The notes under the pieces are model-generated. The model did not search any database and was not told the DNA's origin. It saw nothing but the letters and a program-made list of their open reading frames with translations. Shown piece after piece: positions 57,006 through 64,000 of a stretch of 64,000 bases of DNA; the stretch's first letter is position 1; every line of letters begins with the position of its first letter. The stretch spans positions 118,874 to 182,873 of the forward strand of contig JAJYSP010000001.1 in NCBI GenBank assembly GCA_021793515.1, read 5' to 3'. The translations under genes and the position numbers were made by a program. The stretch is from Actinomycetes bacterium (lineage in GTDB: Bacteria > Actinomycetota > Acidimicrobiia > Acidimicrobiales > RAAP-2).

Positions 57006-58816
57006 GAGGTCACCGCATTCCCACGCTCCTCGTACGTCCGAAGAATGGCCGCGACGGCGGCCTCGTCGGGCGAGGGGCAGTACGCGAGGAGGTCAACCAA
57101 CGTGCGCGCCGAGCGCAGACCCGAGGCTCGAAGAAGCGCCCCGAGCGGGACCTGGGCACTCATAGCGGCCACGAGCCAGGTCGAGCGCAACCGAGCCGGG
57201 TCCACGTCGACGCCCGTCGTGAGCGCCGTCTTGGCCCGTTGTGTGACGGGACCCGTGACGTTGTGACGGGTCTTCGAGAGACCGTAGAGAGGATCGGTGG
57301 GCTTGCGTCCGGCCTTTTGGTGCAGGTCCAGGACTTCGCGTAACAACCTCTCGTACGTCGCGCGCACGACGACGGTTCGGGGTATGGCACCGCCCACCTT
57401 CACGAAGAGCGCCGTCGTGGAGCCGAGCTCACCTTCAACGACCGACTCGCGCGTGACGCCACGCTGTTCGGCCGACGAAAGCCCCGCCCCGAGCCCGAGC
57501 GCAACGATCGCGGAGAGCTCACGGCGTAGCGTCGCAGTCGGCTGGTTACGCGCGAGTCGCACCAGGGACGCACACTCGAAGGGCGTATAGGGAGGCTGCA
57601 CCGGTTGATAGGAGATGACCCGCGGGGCGGACGCGGGAGCGAGTCGCCTCACCGCGCGACGCAGCGCCGAACGAACCGTGGCACGCGTCGAGTCGGGCGA
57701 CGCAGCGACCGGTCCGGCGAGGTACGCCTCCACCAGACCACCCTCGAGGAGTTCGGCGGGTCGCAGCGCCTCGGTCGGCGACGGTCGCTCCGGACGGGAC
57801 GCCACCCACAGGCAGAAGCGCGCGAGGATGCCCATCTGGGTGCGGACCCAGCTGACGCTCGGCGGTTCGTAGGCGATTGCCAGGTGACGCGTGGCGACTT
57901 CCACGAGTTCCCAGTTCGCGTCGCTGAACTGGTGGGGGCGAAAGGCCGCGACGGCGCCAGCGATCGCGGCACCCAACTCGGGCAGCTCGCCCACCTCGAC
58001 GTGCTCGCGTACAGCGCTTACTCGCACCGCCTCGCGCTGCGCGATTTCCGCCTTCGCGGCTCGAACCGCCGCGGTGCGCGATAGCGGCTTGGCCACCTTG
58101 GGCTTCACCGGCTCGGCCTTCGTTGAGTGAACGACACGGACCCCCATGGGCTCGACGTCGCGGGCAACCCTGAGCTCCACGGTCGCACGGACGGCTGGCC
58201 CGACAGTGCCCAGCTCGCCTGGTCGTGCACACGCCACTTCGGTGAGGAGGTCGATGTCCCAATCGGCCGTGGCGAGCTCGGAGATGAGGCCCTCGAAGAT
58301 CGTGGCCATCACTGCGTAGCCGCAGCGGCGATAGGCCCCGGCCAACGTCGTAAAGGATCCGAGGTCGACGACCGTCGTCCAGAAGCGTCGGGCCGCCGGC
58401 CGTTGCTTCACCCTCCTCACTGCGGTCGTGTCCGGGATCGCCCCGATGGCTCGTGCGACGCGGTGCAGGTAGGGACGGGCGACACGATGCTTGGCCGACG
58501 CGGCGACGAACGCCTCGACGTACGGCTCCCGCAGGAGGACCTGAAGGTCGGGCGAAGTAGTGCGATCCCATGCCGGATGCCAGATAAGGAACCGGGCCAG
58601 GTGGCTGAGCAAGACTGTGGCCGATTCGTCGGTGGACACGTCGGTGGCCAAAACAGCAGAGGCGGCGGTCGGTCGGGCGAGGTCCCACCGAACCTTGGAG
58701 AGTCCCCGTGGCTGATACTCGTTGAGCTTTTCTGAGAGTTGGTCCTGTGCCATGCCGACAACTCGTCCCACCCGTGATCCGAGGGGCACTCGACGATGTT
58801 TAGGACCGTCATTCAC
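57002..58816 (-). CDS. Tyrosine-recombinase-like protein, degenerate catalytic motifs
   Basis: About 604 residues (583 if started at the ATG 58753). The C-terminal third aligns in outline with tyrosine recombinases: LSAIVALGLGAGLSSAEQRG (box I, Arg apparently replaced), a beta-turn-like KVGGAIPRTVVV, DPARLRSTWLVAAMSAQVPL (box II, first His missing, Arg kept) and LVDLLAYCP (candidate Tyr). Two similar helical blocks (LARFLIWHPAWDRTT...EAFVA and LARFCLWVASRPERP...EAYLA) look like a duplicated core-binding domain. It may be a transposase accessory factor rather than an active integrase. Confidence 0.6.
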   Translation of the reverse strand: MNDGPKHRRVPLGSRVGRVVGMAQDQLSEKLNEYQPRGLSKVRWDLARPTAASAVLATDVSTDESATVLLSHLARFLIWHPAWDRTTSPDLQVLLREPYVEAFVAASAKHRVARPYLHRVARAIGAIPDTTAVRRVKQRPAARRFWTTVVDLGSFTTLAGAYRRCGYAVMATIFEGLISELATADWDIDLLTEVACARPGELGTVGPAVRATVELRVARDVEPMGVRVVHSTKAEPVKPKVAKPLSRTAAVRAAKAEIAQREAVRVSAVREHVEVGELPELGAAIAGAVAAFRPHQFSDANWELVEVATRHLAIAYEPPSVSWVRTQMGILARFCLWVASRPERPSPTEALRPAELLEGGLVEAYLAGPVAASPDSTRATVRSALRRAVRRLAPASAPRVISYQPVQPPYTPFECASLVRLARNQPTATLRRELSAIVALGLGAGLSSAEQRGVTRESVVEGELGSTTALFVKVGGAIPRTVVVRATYERLLREVLDLHQKAGRKPTDPLYGLSKTRHNVTGPVTQRAKTALTTGVDVDPARLRSTWLVAAMSAQVPLGALLRASGLRSARTLVDLLAYCPSPDEAAVAAILRTYEERGNAVTS

Positions 58817-59175
58817 AGTTCAGACGGTGAACCATGGACTCGCTTGGTTTCGAGCTCCAAGATCTGGGCTCTCCAGCGTCACCGAGCATGACCAGGGAAT
58901 CAGAGCCTCGTCGCTACAGCGGTACCACCTCCGGCGAACTCAGGACTCTGTGTGGCGCGGCAATTGCGTGCGGGTTCAGATCTGGGGCCAGACGTTGCAA
59001 GTCTGCAACCCTGCGCTGGAGGCTCGTGCCGTGGAGCTCGGAGTCCCTCGAGTAGCACTTTGCCGGCACCAATCCGTCTGCCGAATTCCAGCCAACGTTC
59101 CAGGCCGAGCCTCTTCGTGTGCGGTCTTCCGATTCGTGGACCTGTGTAACGCTGGCTCCGGTGCGGACATTATTG
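58817..59175. other. Intergenic stretch with first copy of a 42-bp repeat
   Basis: No gene is supported here. An open plus-strand frame from 58722 lacks recognisable features and conflicts with the recombinase gene. The stretch contains repeat copy A (58986-59027) and an ACCGTC/GACGGT inverted pair just left of it. Confidence 0.5.
58986..59027 (+). repeat. Imperfect 42-bp direct repeat, copy A
   Basis: It shares the core CAAGTCTGCAACCC (58998-59011) and CTGGAGGCT with copy B at 60766-60807, about 33-34 of 42 positions identical by eye. The copies are in the same orientation and bracket the sigma factor and its partner gene. Confidence 0.6.
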
Positions 59176-59775
59176 GTGGTGGAATGGAATAGGGACGAGC
59201 CTGCGGCCTGGGCGGCGGCGCTTGACAATGACGGCGATGCCTTCGCCGCTGTCTTCGATCTTCACCGCGACCGTGTCTACCACCACGCTCTGCGAATGAC
59301 TGCGAACGTGCACGACGCGGAAGACGTCACGGCCGCAGCCTTCCTCGAGCTCTGGCGCCGTCGGAAATCCGTGCGGGTGGTCGAGGGATCCGTGCTGCCC
59401 TGGCTCATTGTCACTGCAACGAATCTTGCGCGGAATCTTGCGCGCGGTCTACGCCGCTATCAAGCGCTGATTGCCGTGCTACCCCGTGCCGAAGACGCAC
59501 GAAGTGCAGAAGATGTCGCGTTGGACCAGATCGAAGAGATGCGTATCGCCGCACAAGTACGAGAGGCGCTTAGCGCCCTGGCTCCATCGGACGCTGCTCT
59601 GATCTCGCTCACCCTGTTCGAGCACTACTCGCCGGCCCAAGCGGCAGTCGCCCTTGGCATCTCCGATGGCGCGGCGCGCACGCGCCTTCACCGCGCGCGA
59701 ACCCGCATGGCCGCGACCATCGAAGCCTTGGCAACCGCGGACCGCGACGACACGACAAAGGAGAAGAGTCGATGA
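59176..59775 (+). CDS. ECF-type RNA polymerase sigma factor
   Basis: About 199 residues. Region 2: DGDAFAAVFDLHRDRVYHHALRMT and DAEDVTAAAFLELWRRRKS. Region 4: ALAPSDAALISLTLFEHYSPAQAAVALGISDGAARTRLHRAR (both quoted in part), with a clear helix-turn-helix. The start is uncertain: GTG at 59176, 59179 or 59161, or ATG 59119; none has a strong ribosome-binding site. It overlaps the next gene by 4 bases, typical of a sigma factor coupled to a membrane-bound regulator. Confidence 0.88.
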   Translation: MVEWNRDEPAAWAAALDNDGDAFAAVFDLHRDRVYHHALRMTANVHDAEDVTAAAFLELWRRRKSVRVVEGSVLPWLIVTATNLARNLARGLRRYQALIAVLPRAEDARSAEDVALDQIEEMRIAAQVREALSALAPSDAALISLTLFEHYSPAQAAVALGISDGAARTRLHRARTRMAATIEALATADRDDTTKEKSR

Positions 59776-60581
59776 GCACCGCAGAGTTGGACCCGGTCTT
59801 CGCAGCAGCACTACGCGAGCTGCTGGTGGCAACCGCCGAGGACGCCCCTCGTGTACGACGTCGCTGGCGGTGGCGCCTAGGACCAGGCATATTCGCCGGT
59901 CTAACCCTCGTGGCTGGTGGAGTAGCGCTGGCCGCCGGAGTGTTTTCTCCGCCCGGTGCGCCATTAGACACGCCACTCGGCGCCGCCGTTACCGCAACAC
60001 ACACCGGATCCGCGACAATCGACCTCGGGCCCCGGCCGGCTGGCGCAACCGATGTTTCACTCACCTTGACGTGTCTCACGGTCGGCACGTTCGACTTTCC
60101 CAACGGGTCCAGCGTGACTTGCAGTTCGGCTGATCTCCGCGAACCACCACTGGCCCGACAGGCCAGCGAAGTCGTGCCACTCACTCCCGGCATCGACAAC
60201 GTGACGATCGGCACCAGCGCCAACGCTTCGTGGACGTTGCAAGCCCTATACGTGAATCGGGTCACGACGCACTGGGGAATCAATGCCAGCGGCCAGACCT
60301 ACGGCGTGGCGAACCAGAATGGCACCCCGGATCTAATCGCGGTCGTTATCGATCAGGGCAAGACCCAAGGCTACCTCGAGGCGAGCGAGCTGAACTGCGC
60401 GTCCGGTGGTGACGTGCAATCGATAGCGCAGGCCCTTGCTTGGGACAAGCAGAACCGAAACATCTCCATCCCGGTCTACGAGAGCGATGGCACGACGATC
60501 ATCGGTACCTTCATTATTGGCGGTGCGACGGGATCAAACACGAAGACGGTCCCACTCTCGTCGCTCTCGCTTGGCTGCTAG
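59772..60581 (+). CDS. Membrane-anchored partner of the sigma factor, possible anti-sigma
   Basis: A 269-residue protein: a short cytoplasmic N-terminus (~36 residues, Arg-rich before the membrane), one membrane segment (GIFAGLTLVAGGVALAAGVF), and an external domain of ~200 residues with four Cys (two near residues 100-117, one in ELNCASGG, one at the C-terminus) that could form disulfides. I recognise no catalytic motif and no zinc anti-sigma motif. The ATGA overlap with the sigma gene is the main evidence for a regulatory role. Confidence 0.6.
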   Translation: MSTAELDPVFAAALRELLVATAEDAPRVRRRWRWRLGPGIFAGLTLVAGGVALAAGVFSPPGAPLDTPLGAAVTATHTGSATIDLGPRPAGATDVSLTLTCLTVGTFDFPNGSSVTCSSADLREPPLARQASEVVPLTPGIDNVTIGTSANASWTLQALYVNRVTTHWGINASGQTYGVANQNGTPDLIAVVIDQGKTQGYLEASELNCASGGDVQSIAQALAWDKQNRNISIPVYESDGTTIIGTFIIGGATGSNTKTVPLSSLSLGC

Positions 60582-60937
60582 ACGACGCGAAAGGGCTACT
60601 TCAATAACTGTCAGTGAAACTTGGCTGGCACAATCACAGAACGCACCCATGGCAATGGCACCGTCCTGTCTAGATCCGAACTGATCGCCTTGTCGGCACA
60701 GATCGGCACGTTCAATGCTGGAGAGGCCCTCGTCCACTCCAAAGTCCGAAACTGTAGGTATCGGTGGCCCGACGCGACAAGTCTGCAACCCAGCACTGGA
60801 GGCTGGTCAACTGATTGAGTGCGCCACAGGTGCGCGCGAACGTGAACGACACTCCTGAATGAACTTCTCGCTGCACGCGCTCTCACGCGGATTGGTTCCA
60901 CTGCGGTCAGAGACAGCATGCCCGTCCAATTGAAGTT
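60582..60937. other. Intergenic stretch with second copy of the 42-bp repeat
   Basis: 356 bases with no supported gene. It contains repeat copy B (60766-60807). A 65-codon open frame from 60621 runs through the repeat and has no recognisable features. Confidence 0.5.
60766..60807 (+). repeat. Imperfect 42-bp direct repeat, copy B
   Basis: Same orientation as copy A (58986-59027), offset by 1780 bases. The best-conserved part is CAAGTCTGCAACCC...CTGGAGGCT. Flanking sequence on either side is not obviously similar. Confidence 0.6.
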
Positions 60938-61797
60938 TTGCGGATGGACTTTCGTTCTACGACATCAAAGAGTCGGCTGAGCATGAAGTCAGCGCTCTCT
61001 GGTCATCAGGTCGCTAAGTTACGGTCGATGGGAGCAACGAGCGGATTTGCCGAAGGTGGGGCGCTCTTGGGGTCGAACGCGCGCCGTGTCTGGTGGCTCA
61101 CACTGGCTGGCGTCGGTGCGGCTTTGGTGGTCTTAGGGACGTTTCTGCCCTTCGCTCATCTCACTTTGAGTGACGGCCTTGTGTTCAGTCGCACGGACTG
61201 GCAGATGGGCGCGAATTCGTCGGTGTCATTTGGTGGTGCGCCGTTCCTTTTGATTGATCTTGCCGTTCTGCTCCTTGGCTTCTTCGCGGTCGAGGGCGTA
61301 CTCGGAACCGCGCGAACGGTGCGCGAACGTCGTACAAGTCTGGCCATTCAGTTTTGGATGCTGGTGTTGCTCGCTGTCGATTTCAAGTCGACCTTTCCCG
61401 GGACGTGGACTGTGGCGTACACGGCGCCACTGTCTCGCGCGGCTCAGGCGGCTGGGTAACTGTCCTTGGCGTGCTCGTGCTGATCGGCGCCTACGCGGGT
61501 GAGGTCCGGCGGTACGGATTGGCCAGATCGTCCGAAGAGGAATCCCTTGACGATCGCGAGCGCCAGGTGCTGGCCCGCGCTGAGACGCGCCCGGTGCTCC
61601 GGGCGATCGCACCTTTCGTCGGTGGCGCCGTCTTCGCACTTGCGATGAAGTTCTTGCTCGGCGCATCATGGCCGGCGACCTTGATCATGTTCGTTGCTAT
61701 GACGGCCCTCTACTGGTTGCAGAAAGCACGGAGACTCACGAATTTGCGTCGACGTAGCGAGACCGAGTTGAACCAAACGTCTTCAACCCCTCGCTGA
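60938..61797 (+). pseudogene. Membrane-protein gene broken by a frameshift
   Basis: Two overlapping frames together encode one plausible multi-pass protein. The first (from 60938; likely start at 60938 or one of the Mets at 60983 and 61028) has membrane segments VWWLTLAGVGAALVVLGTFL, PFLLIDLAVLLLGFFAVEG and FWMLVLLAVDF and stops at 61459. The second frame continues GWVTVLGVLVLIGAYAG and ends at 61797 with another segment. The frames join at CGCGCG (61435-61441), where removing GC restores reading. The family is unrecognised. A sequencing error is possible. Confidence 0.65.
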
Positions 61798-61986
61798 TTT
61801 CACTTAACTCTGAGTCGTCTTCATAGAGACGCTTCAAGAGGTTGGATTGAATTGGAGCTGCAAACCTAATGGTGTCGGAGGACCGACGTGAACCCCAGCG
61901 CGCCCGTCCGAGTGAGCAGGTAGGGCCGGTGGGATTGCCCCCGATTTCGCGCGATAACTTTCGTCGTCTGGCCAGCGAAGTACCCA

Positions 61987-63468
61987 TTACGAGGTGGGCT
62001 CAGTGGACTGCACGAAGAGCGAGTCCTCTGACATTGAGTGAAAGACAACGCCAACGATGGCGCAACTGCTCGACGCGGTGCACGAAATGACGCTGGCGTG
62101 TGCTCCAACCACGGCAGGAAACGATGGGGCGCCAACTTCCGTCGCGCCACCCCAAGTGCCGCCCGTCTCGTTCAGCGCAAATGCCTGGACGTAGCCTTGC
62201 GCTCCGCTGTAGGTCCCGATGGCTCCACAGTCTCCGGCGGAACTGCACGAAATATCAGTTACTGACGTGAAGTGGCCCTTATTCAACGCCGCCAATCCCG
62301 AGATCAGCATCGGGGTACTCCATCGGCCATTCACCTCATTGACGAGGAAGGCCTGCTCGTGACTGCCGTTGCCGTAAGCACCACCGGCGCTGCAGTTGCC
62401 GGGAGATCCACACGAGATGGCGTTCAACTGCTCGATGTGTCGCCCGTCCAGCGCGACCATTCCAGGGATGCCAAAAGCCCTGCCCCATACGCCGTGCGTC
62501 TCGTCGACGAGGTAGGACTGGGTGACGCCGGACTGGGCTCGGTACGTACCCCTCGCGCCGCAATTGCCCACCGAAGCGCACGAGAGCGAGATCACGAAAT
62601 CCGTACCGCCCGAGCTCAGCGCGGCGAGTCCCGGGACCACTTCGGGGTGACCCCATACCCCATTCGTTTCGTCGAGGGCGAAGGGAGGTTGTCCATTCGA
62701 ACCTTTTTGAGCGGTCCCCACGGCGCTGCAGTCACCTGGCGCTGAACACGAAATCGATGAGACCGTGGAACCCCCCATGCGGTACGTCGAGGTTCCCGTG
62801 ACGGGCTCGATGCCGCCCCACTTCCCACGCACTTCGTCCAACACGAACGCTCGCGCGCTGTACGCGCCGTAGAACTCGCCGCCCGCGCTGCAGTTACCGG
62901 GCGAGGCGCACGAGATCGTCGAAAGATCAGCGAAGTCACCCGTTTCGAGGGCGCGTACGTTCGGAATCGTCACGGCTCTTCCCCAGACGCCGGCTCGCTC
63001 GTTGGCGACGAAGATGAGGAGTTGACTTCGACTAACGGAGTACGTGCCACCCGCGCTGCAGTTGCCGGGCGAGGCGCAGGACACAACGAACGCCCCGGTG
63101 TTGAGGCCGTCGTCTCGAGCGGTCAACCCCGGTAACGCTTCGACCTTGCCCCACTGGCCGTCTCGCTCGTTCACGACGATGGCTCGATGGTGATTCTGCT
63201 TGATCGAGTAGCTGCCCACGGCACTGCAGTTGCCGCGCGATGCGCACGAGAGCGAGTAGAGGTAAGCGCCGCTACCCAGCGCTACCCCCGGCACCGCACG
63301 TAGCGTGGTGGCCCGACCCCACACCGCACCCGCCTGATTGTTCGACGACCGATACGCCAGAACGCCACCAACGATGAGCACGGCAGTGCAGAACGCGACG
63401 ACGAGCTGTACGCGATGCCGGTCAACCATCCGTGACGCCTCTGCATTCTGGTTGAGTGGTGCAGTCAT
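61987..63468 (-). CDS. Exported or membrane-anchored repeat protein (propeller-like)
   Basis: About 493 residues: N-terminal membrane segment (VQLVVAFCTAVLIVGGVLAY), then seven to eight tandem units of ~48-55 residues. Each unit has the pattern SCASPGNCSAGGxY...AFVxNExxGxWGxAxxIPGLxAL with two Cys likely disulfide-bonded. The N-terminal piece (AVWGRATTLRAVPG) is the second half of a unit and the C-terminus is a first half, as expected for a closed beta-propeller. Start at MTAPLNQNAEA or MVDRHRVQL (63429). Function unknown. Confidence 0.7.
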   Translation of the reverse strand: MTAPLNQNAEASRMVDRHRVQLVVAFCTAVLIVGGVLAYRSSNNQAGAVWGRATTLRAVPGVALGSGAYLYSLSCASRGNCSAVGSYSIKQNHHRAIVVNERDGQWGKVEALPGLTARDDGLNTGAFVVSCASPGNCSAGGTYSVSRSQLLIFVANERAGVWGRAVTIPNVRALETGDFADLSTISCASPGNCSAGGEFYGAYSARAFVLDEVRGKWGGIEPVTGTSTYRMGGSTVSSISCSAPGDCSAVGTAQKGSNGQPPFALDETNGVWGHPEVVPGLAALSSGGTDFVISLSCASVGNCGARGTYRAQSGVTQSYLVDETHGVWGRAFGIPGMVALDGRHIEQLNAISCGSPGNCSAGGAYGNGSHEQAFLVNEVNGRWSTPMLISGLAALNKGHFTSVTDISCSSAGDCGAIGTYSGAQGYVQAFALNETGGTWGGATEVGAPSFPAVVGAHASVISCTASSSCAIVGVVFHSMSEDSLFVQSTEPTS

Positions 63469-63691
63469 GAATGACCGGCACGTGAGTGCAACGTAGCAGT
63501 CCATTACCCGTGACCGCCCCGGTTCTCGTGGCGGGGATGGAGCGCCTCAGGTCCTTGCACTCAACAGCGATGATGACCATCACCCGACGAACGTTCCACT
63601 GCTCACCGCAATGGCCCCGAAGCACGTCGAGGACCTCGCACCGTTGTGCGGAAGGGGTGAGTCCATTCCAGTCGCGGCTCGGGAGCACGCG

Positions 63692-63724
63692 TTGACGGGC
63701 CACACCTGGTGTACTAGTGTACTA
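63692..63724 (+). promoter_or_regulatory. Promoter with overlapping operator-like repeat for the GntR gene
   Basis: TTGACG (63692-63697) and TAGTGT (63715-63720) are 17 bases apart and lie just upstream of the ATG at 63729. Two adjacent copies of GTGTACTA (63709-63716 and 63717-63724) cover the -10, a layout suggesting autorepression by the encoded regulator. Confidence 0.6.
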
Positions 63725-63728
63725 GGAC

Positions 63729-64000
63729 ATGACCGAGAAGCAACCAAGCATCCTCTTTCGCCTGGACCCGCGAAGCGGTATTGCGCCCTATCGGCAGTTG
63801 GTCGACCAGGTCCGCCAAGCCGTCGAGATGGGGCGGCTCCGCGGTGGTGACCAGCTGCCATCGGTTCGCGATGTCGTGACGCAGGTGACGATCAACCCCA
63901 ACACGGTGCACCGCGCCTACCGAGAGCTCGAGCACCTGGGACTCGCCGAAGGTCGCCTCGGCCTCGGCACGTTCATCACGCAGAACCCCGACGTTCACAC
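63729..64000 (+). CDS. GntR-family regulator, YtrA-like, N-terminal part (cut by window edge)
   Basis: About 90 residues of a GntR regulator: GIAPYRQLVDQVRQAVEMGR, LRGGDQLPSVRDVVTQ and TINPNTVHRAYRELEHLGL are the winged-helix signature, with NPNTVHRAY as recognition helix. The wording is typical of the short YtrA subgroup, which usually controls ABC-transporter operons. The remainder and any transporter genes lie beyond the window. Confidence 0.9.
   Translation, partial: MTEKQPSILFRLDPRSGIAPYRQLVDQVRQAVEMGRLRGGDQLPSVRDVVTQVTINPNTVHRAYRELEHLGLAEGRLGLGTFITQNPDVH

Larger units (their letters stand above)
55236..58816 (-). mobile_element. Two-gene mobile element (DDE transposase plus recombinase-like partner)
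   Basis: The coupled pair forms one transcription unit placed directly downstream of tRNA-Ser(GGA). No terminal inverted repeat, target duplication or copy of the tRNA 3' end was found by eye, so the true ends are unknown and the coordinates given cover only the genes. The surroundings on the right are also accessory in character. Confidence 0.6.

Noticed and set aside
58722..59192. A 156-codon plus-strand frame containing the repeat copy A
   Set aside because: It overlaps the recombinase-like and sigma genes, has no recognisable domain and no start signal.
60621..60818. A 65-codon plus-strand frame containing repeat copy B
   Set aside because: No family features; the frame is not the one that would match copy A's translation, so the repeat is not explained as a shared coding segment.
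62000..63300. Regularly spaced similar DNA words, at first suggestive of a repeat array
   Set aside because: The spacing is about 150 bases and the similarity is at codon level; they are the protein repeats of the propeller-like gene, not a CRISPR array.

Overview
The window is high-GC (roughly two-thirds G+C by eye) and reads as the chromosome of an actinomycete-type bacterium (Actinomycetota), most likely from the class Acidimicrobiia. This placement is an inference. It rests on the actinobacterial order of the str, S10 and rpoBC operons, the tRNA-Thr/tRNA-Met/rpmG/tRNA-Trp/secE/nusG block, the meaA-type ethylmalonyl-CoA mutase with a clustered ccr, an acyl-CoA carboxylase epsilon subunit, and abundant apparently leaderless starts. 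No rRNA is present.

Bases 1-22900 are one long minus-strand gene-expression block. In transcription order (high to low coordinates) it holds rpmG, tRNA-Trp, secE, nusG, rplK, rplA; then rplJ-rplL behind an L10-type structured leader; rpoB-rpoC; rpsL-rpsG-fusA-tuf-rpsJ; and rplC-rplD-rplW-rplB-rpsS-rplV-rpsC-rplP-rpmC-rpsQ-rplN-rplX-rplE, with rplE running off the left edge. Four promoters in this block share one architecture: a TTGC-type -35, exactly 18 bp, and a TANNNT -10. The one ahead of rplC has its -35 inside the terminator hairpin that follows rpsJ, so the S10 operon is split after rpsJ.

Bases 23000-36530 are housekeeping: tRNA-Thr, -Met and -Tyr, a GNAT acetyltransferase, an MptB-like mannosyltransferase, YajQ, GtrA, TesB, a DinB-like protein, citrate synthase, RmuC, PhoU, Asd, LysC, an FKBP and a cyclophilin prolyl isomerase, and a degenerate peptidase-S51-like protein. 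Bases 36574-42961 are an ethylmalonyl-CoA/propionyl-CoA module: 3-hydroxyacyl-CoA dehydrogenase, ethylmalonyl-CoA mutase, carboxylase epsilon and beta subunits, epimerase and crotonyl-CoA carboxylase/reductase. The thiolase at 50617 could supply acetoacetyl-CoA.

Bases 43092-50582 form a redox/signalling island: an Rrf2 iron-sulfur regulator with an extra C-terminal domain, a ferredoxin-GltD-flavodoxin fusion, a NosR/NapH-like membrane polyferredoxin, an AT-rich repeat-containing control region, and a NarL-type response regulator with its histidine kinase. This is the best candidate here for an undescribed system. Bases 50617-55024 hold thiolase, SixA, RecR, DnaX, the SRP RNA and tRNA-Ser(GGA).

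Bases 55025-64000 look accessory: a coupled DDE transposase and tyrosine-recombinase-like gene directly behind tRNA-Ser, an ECF sigma factor with a membrane partner bracketed by an imperfect 42-bp direct repeat, a frameshifted membrane-protein gene, a secreted propeller-like repeat protein, and the start of a GntR regulator.
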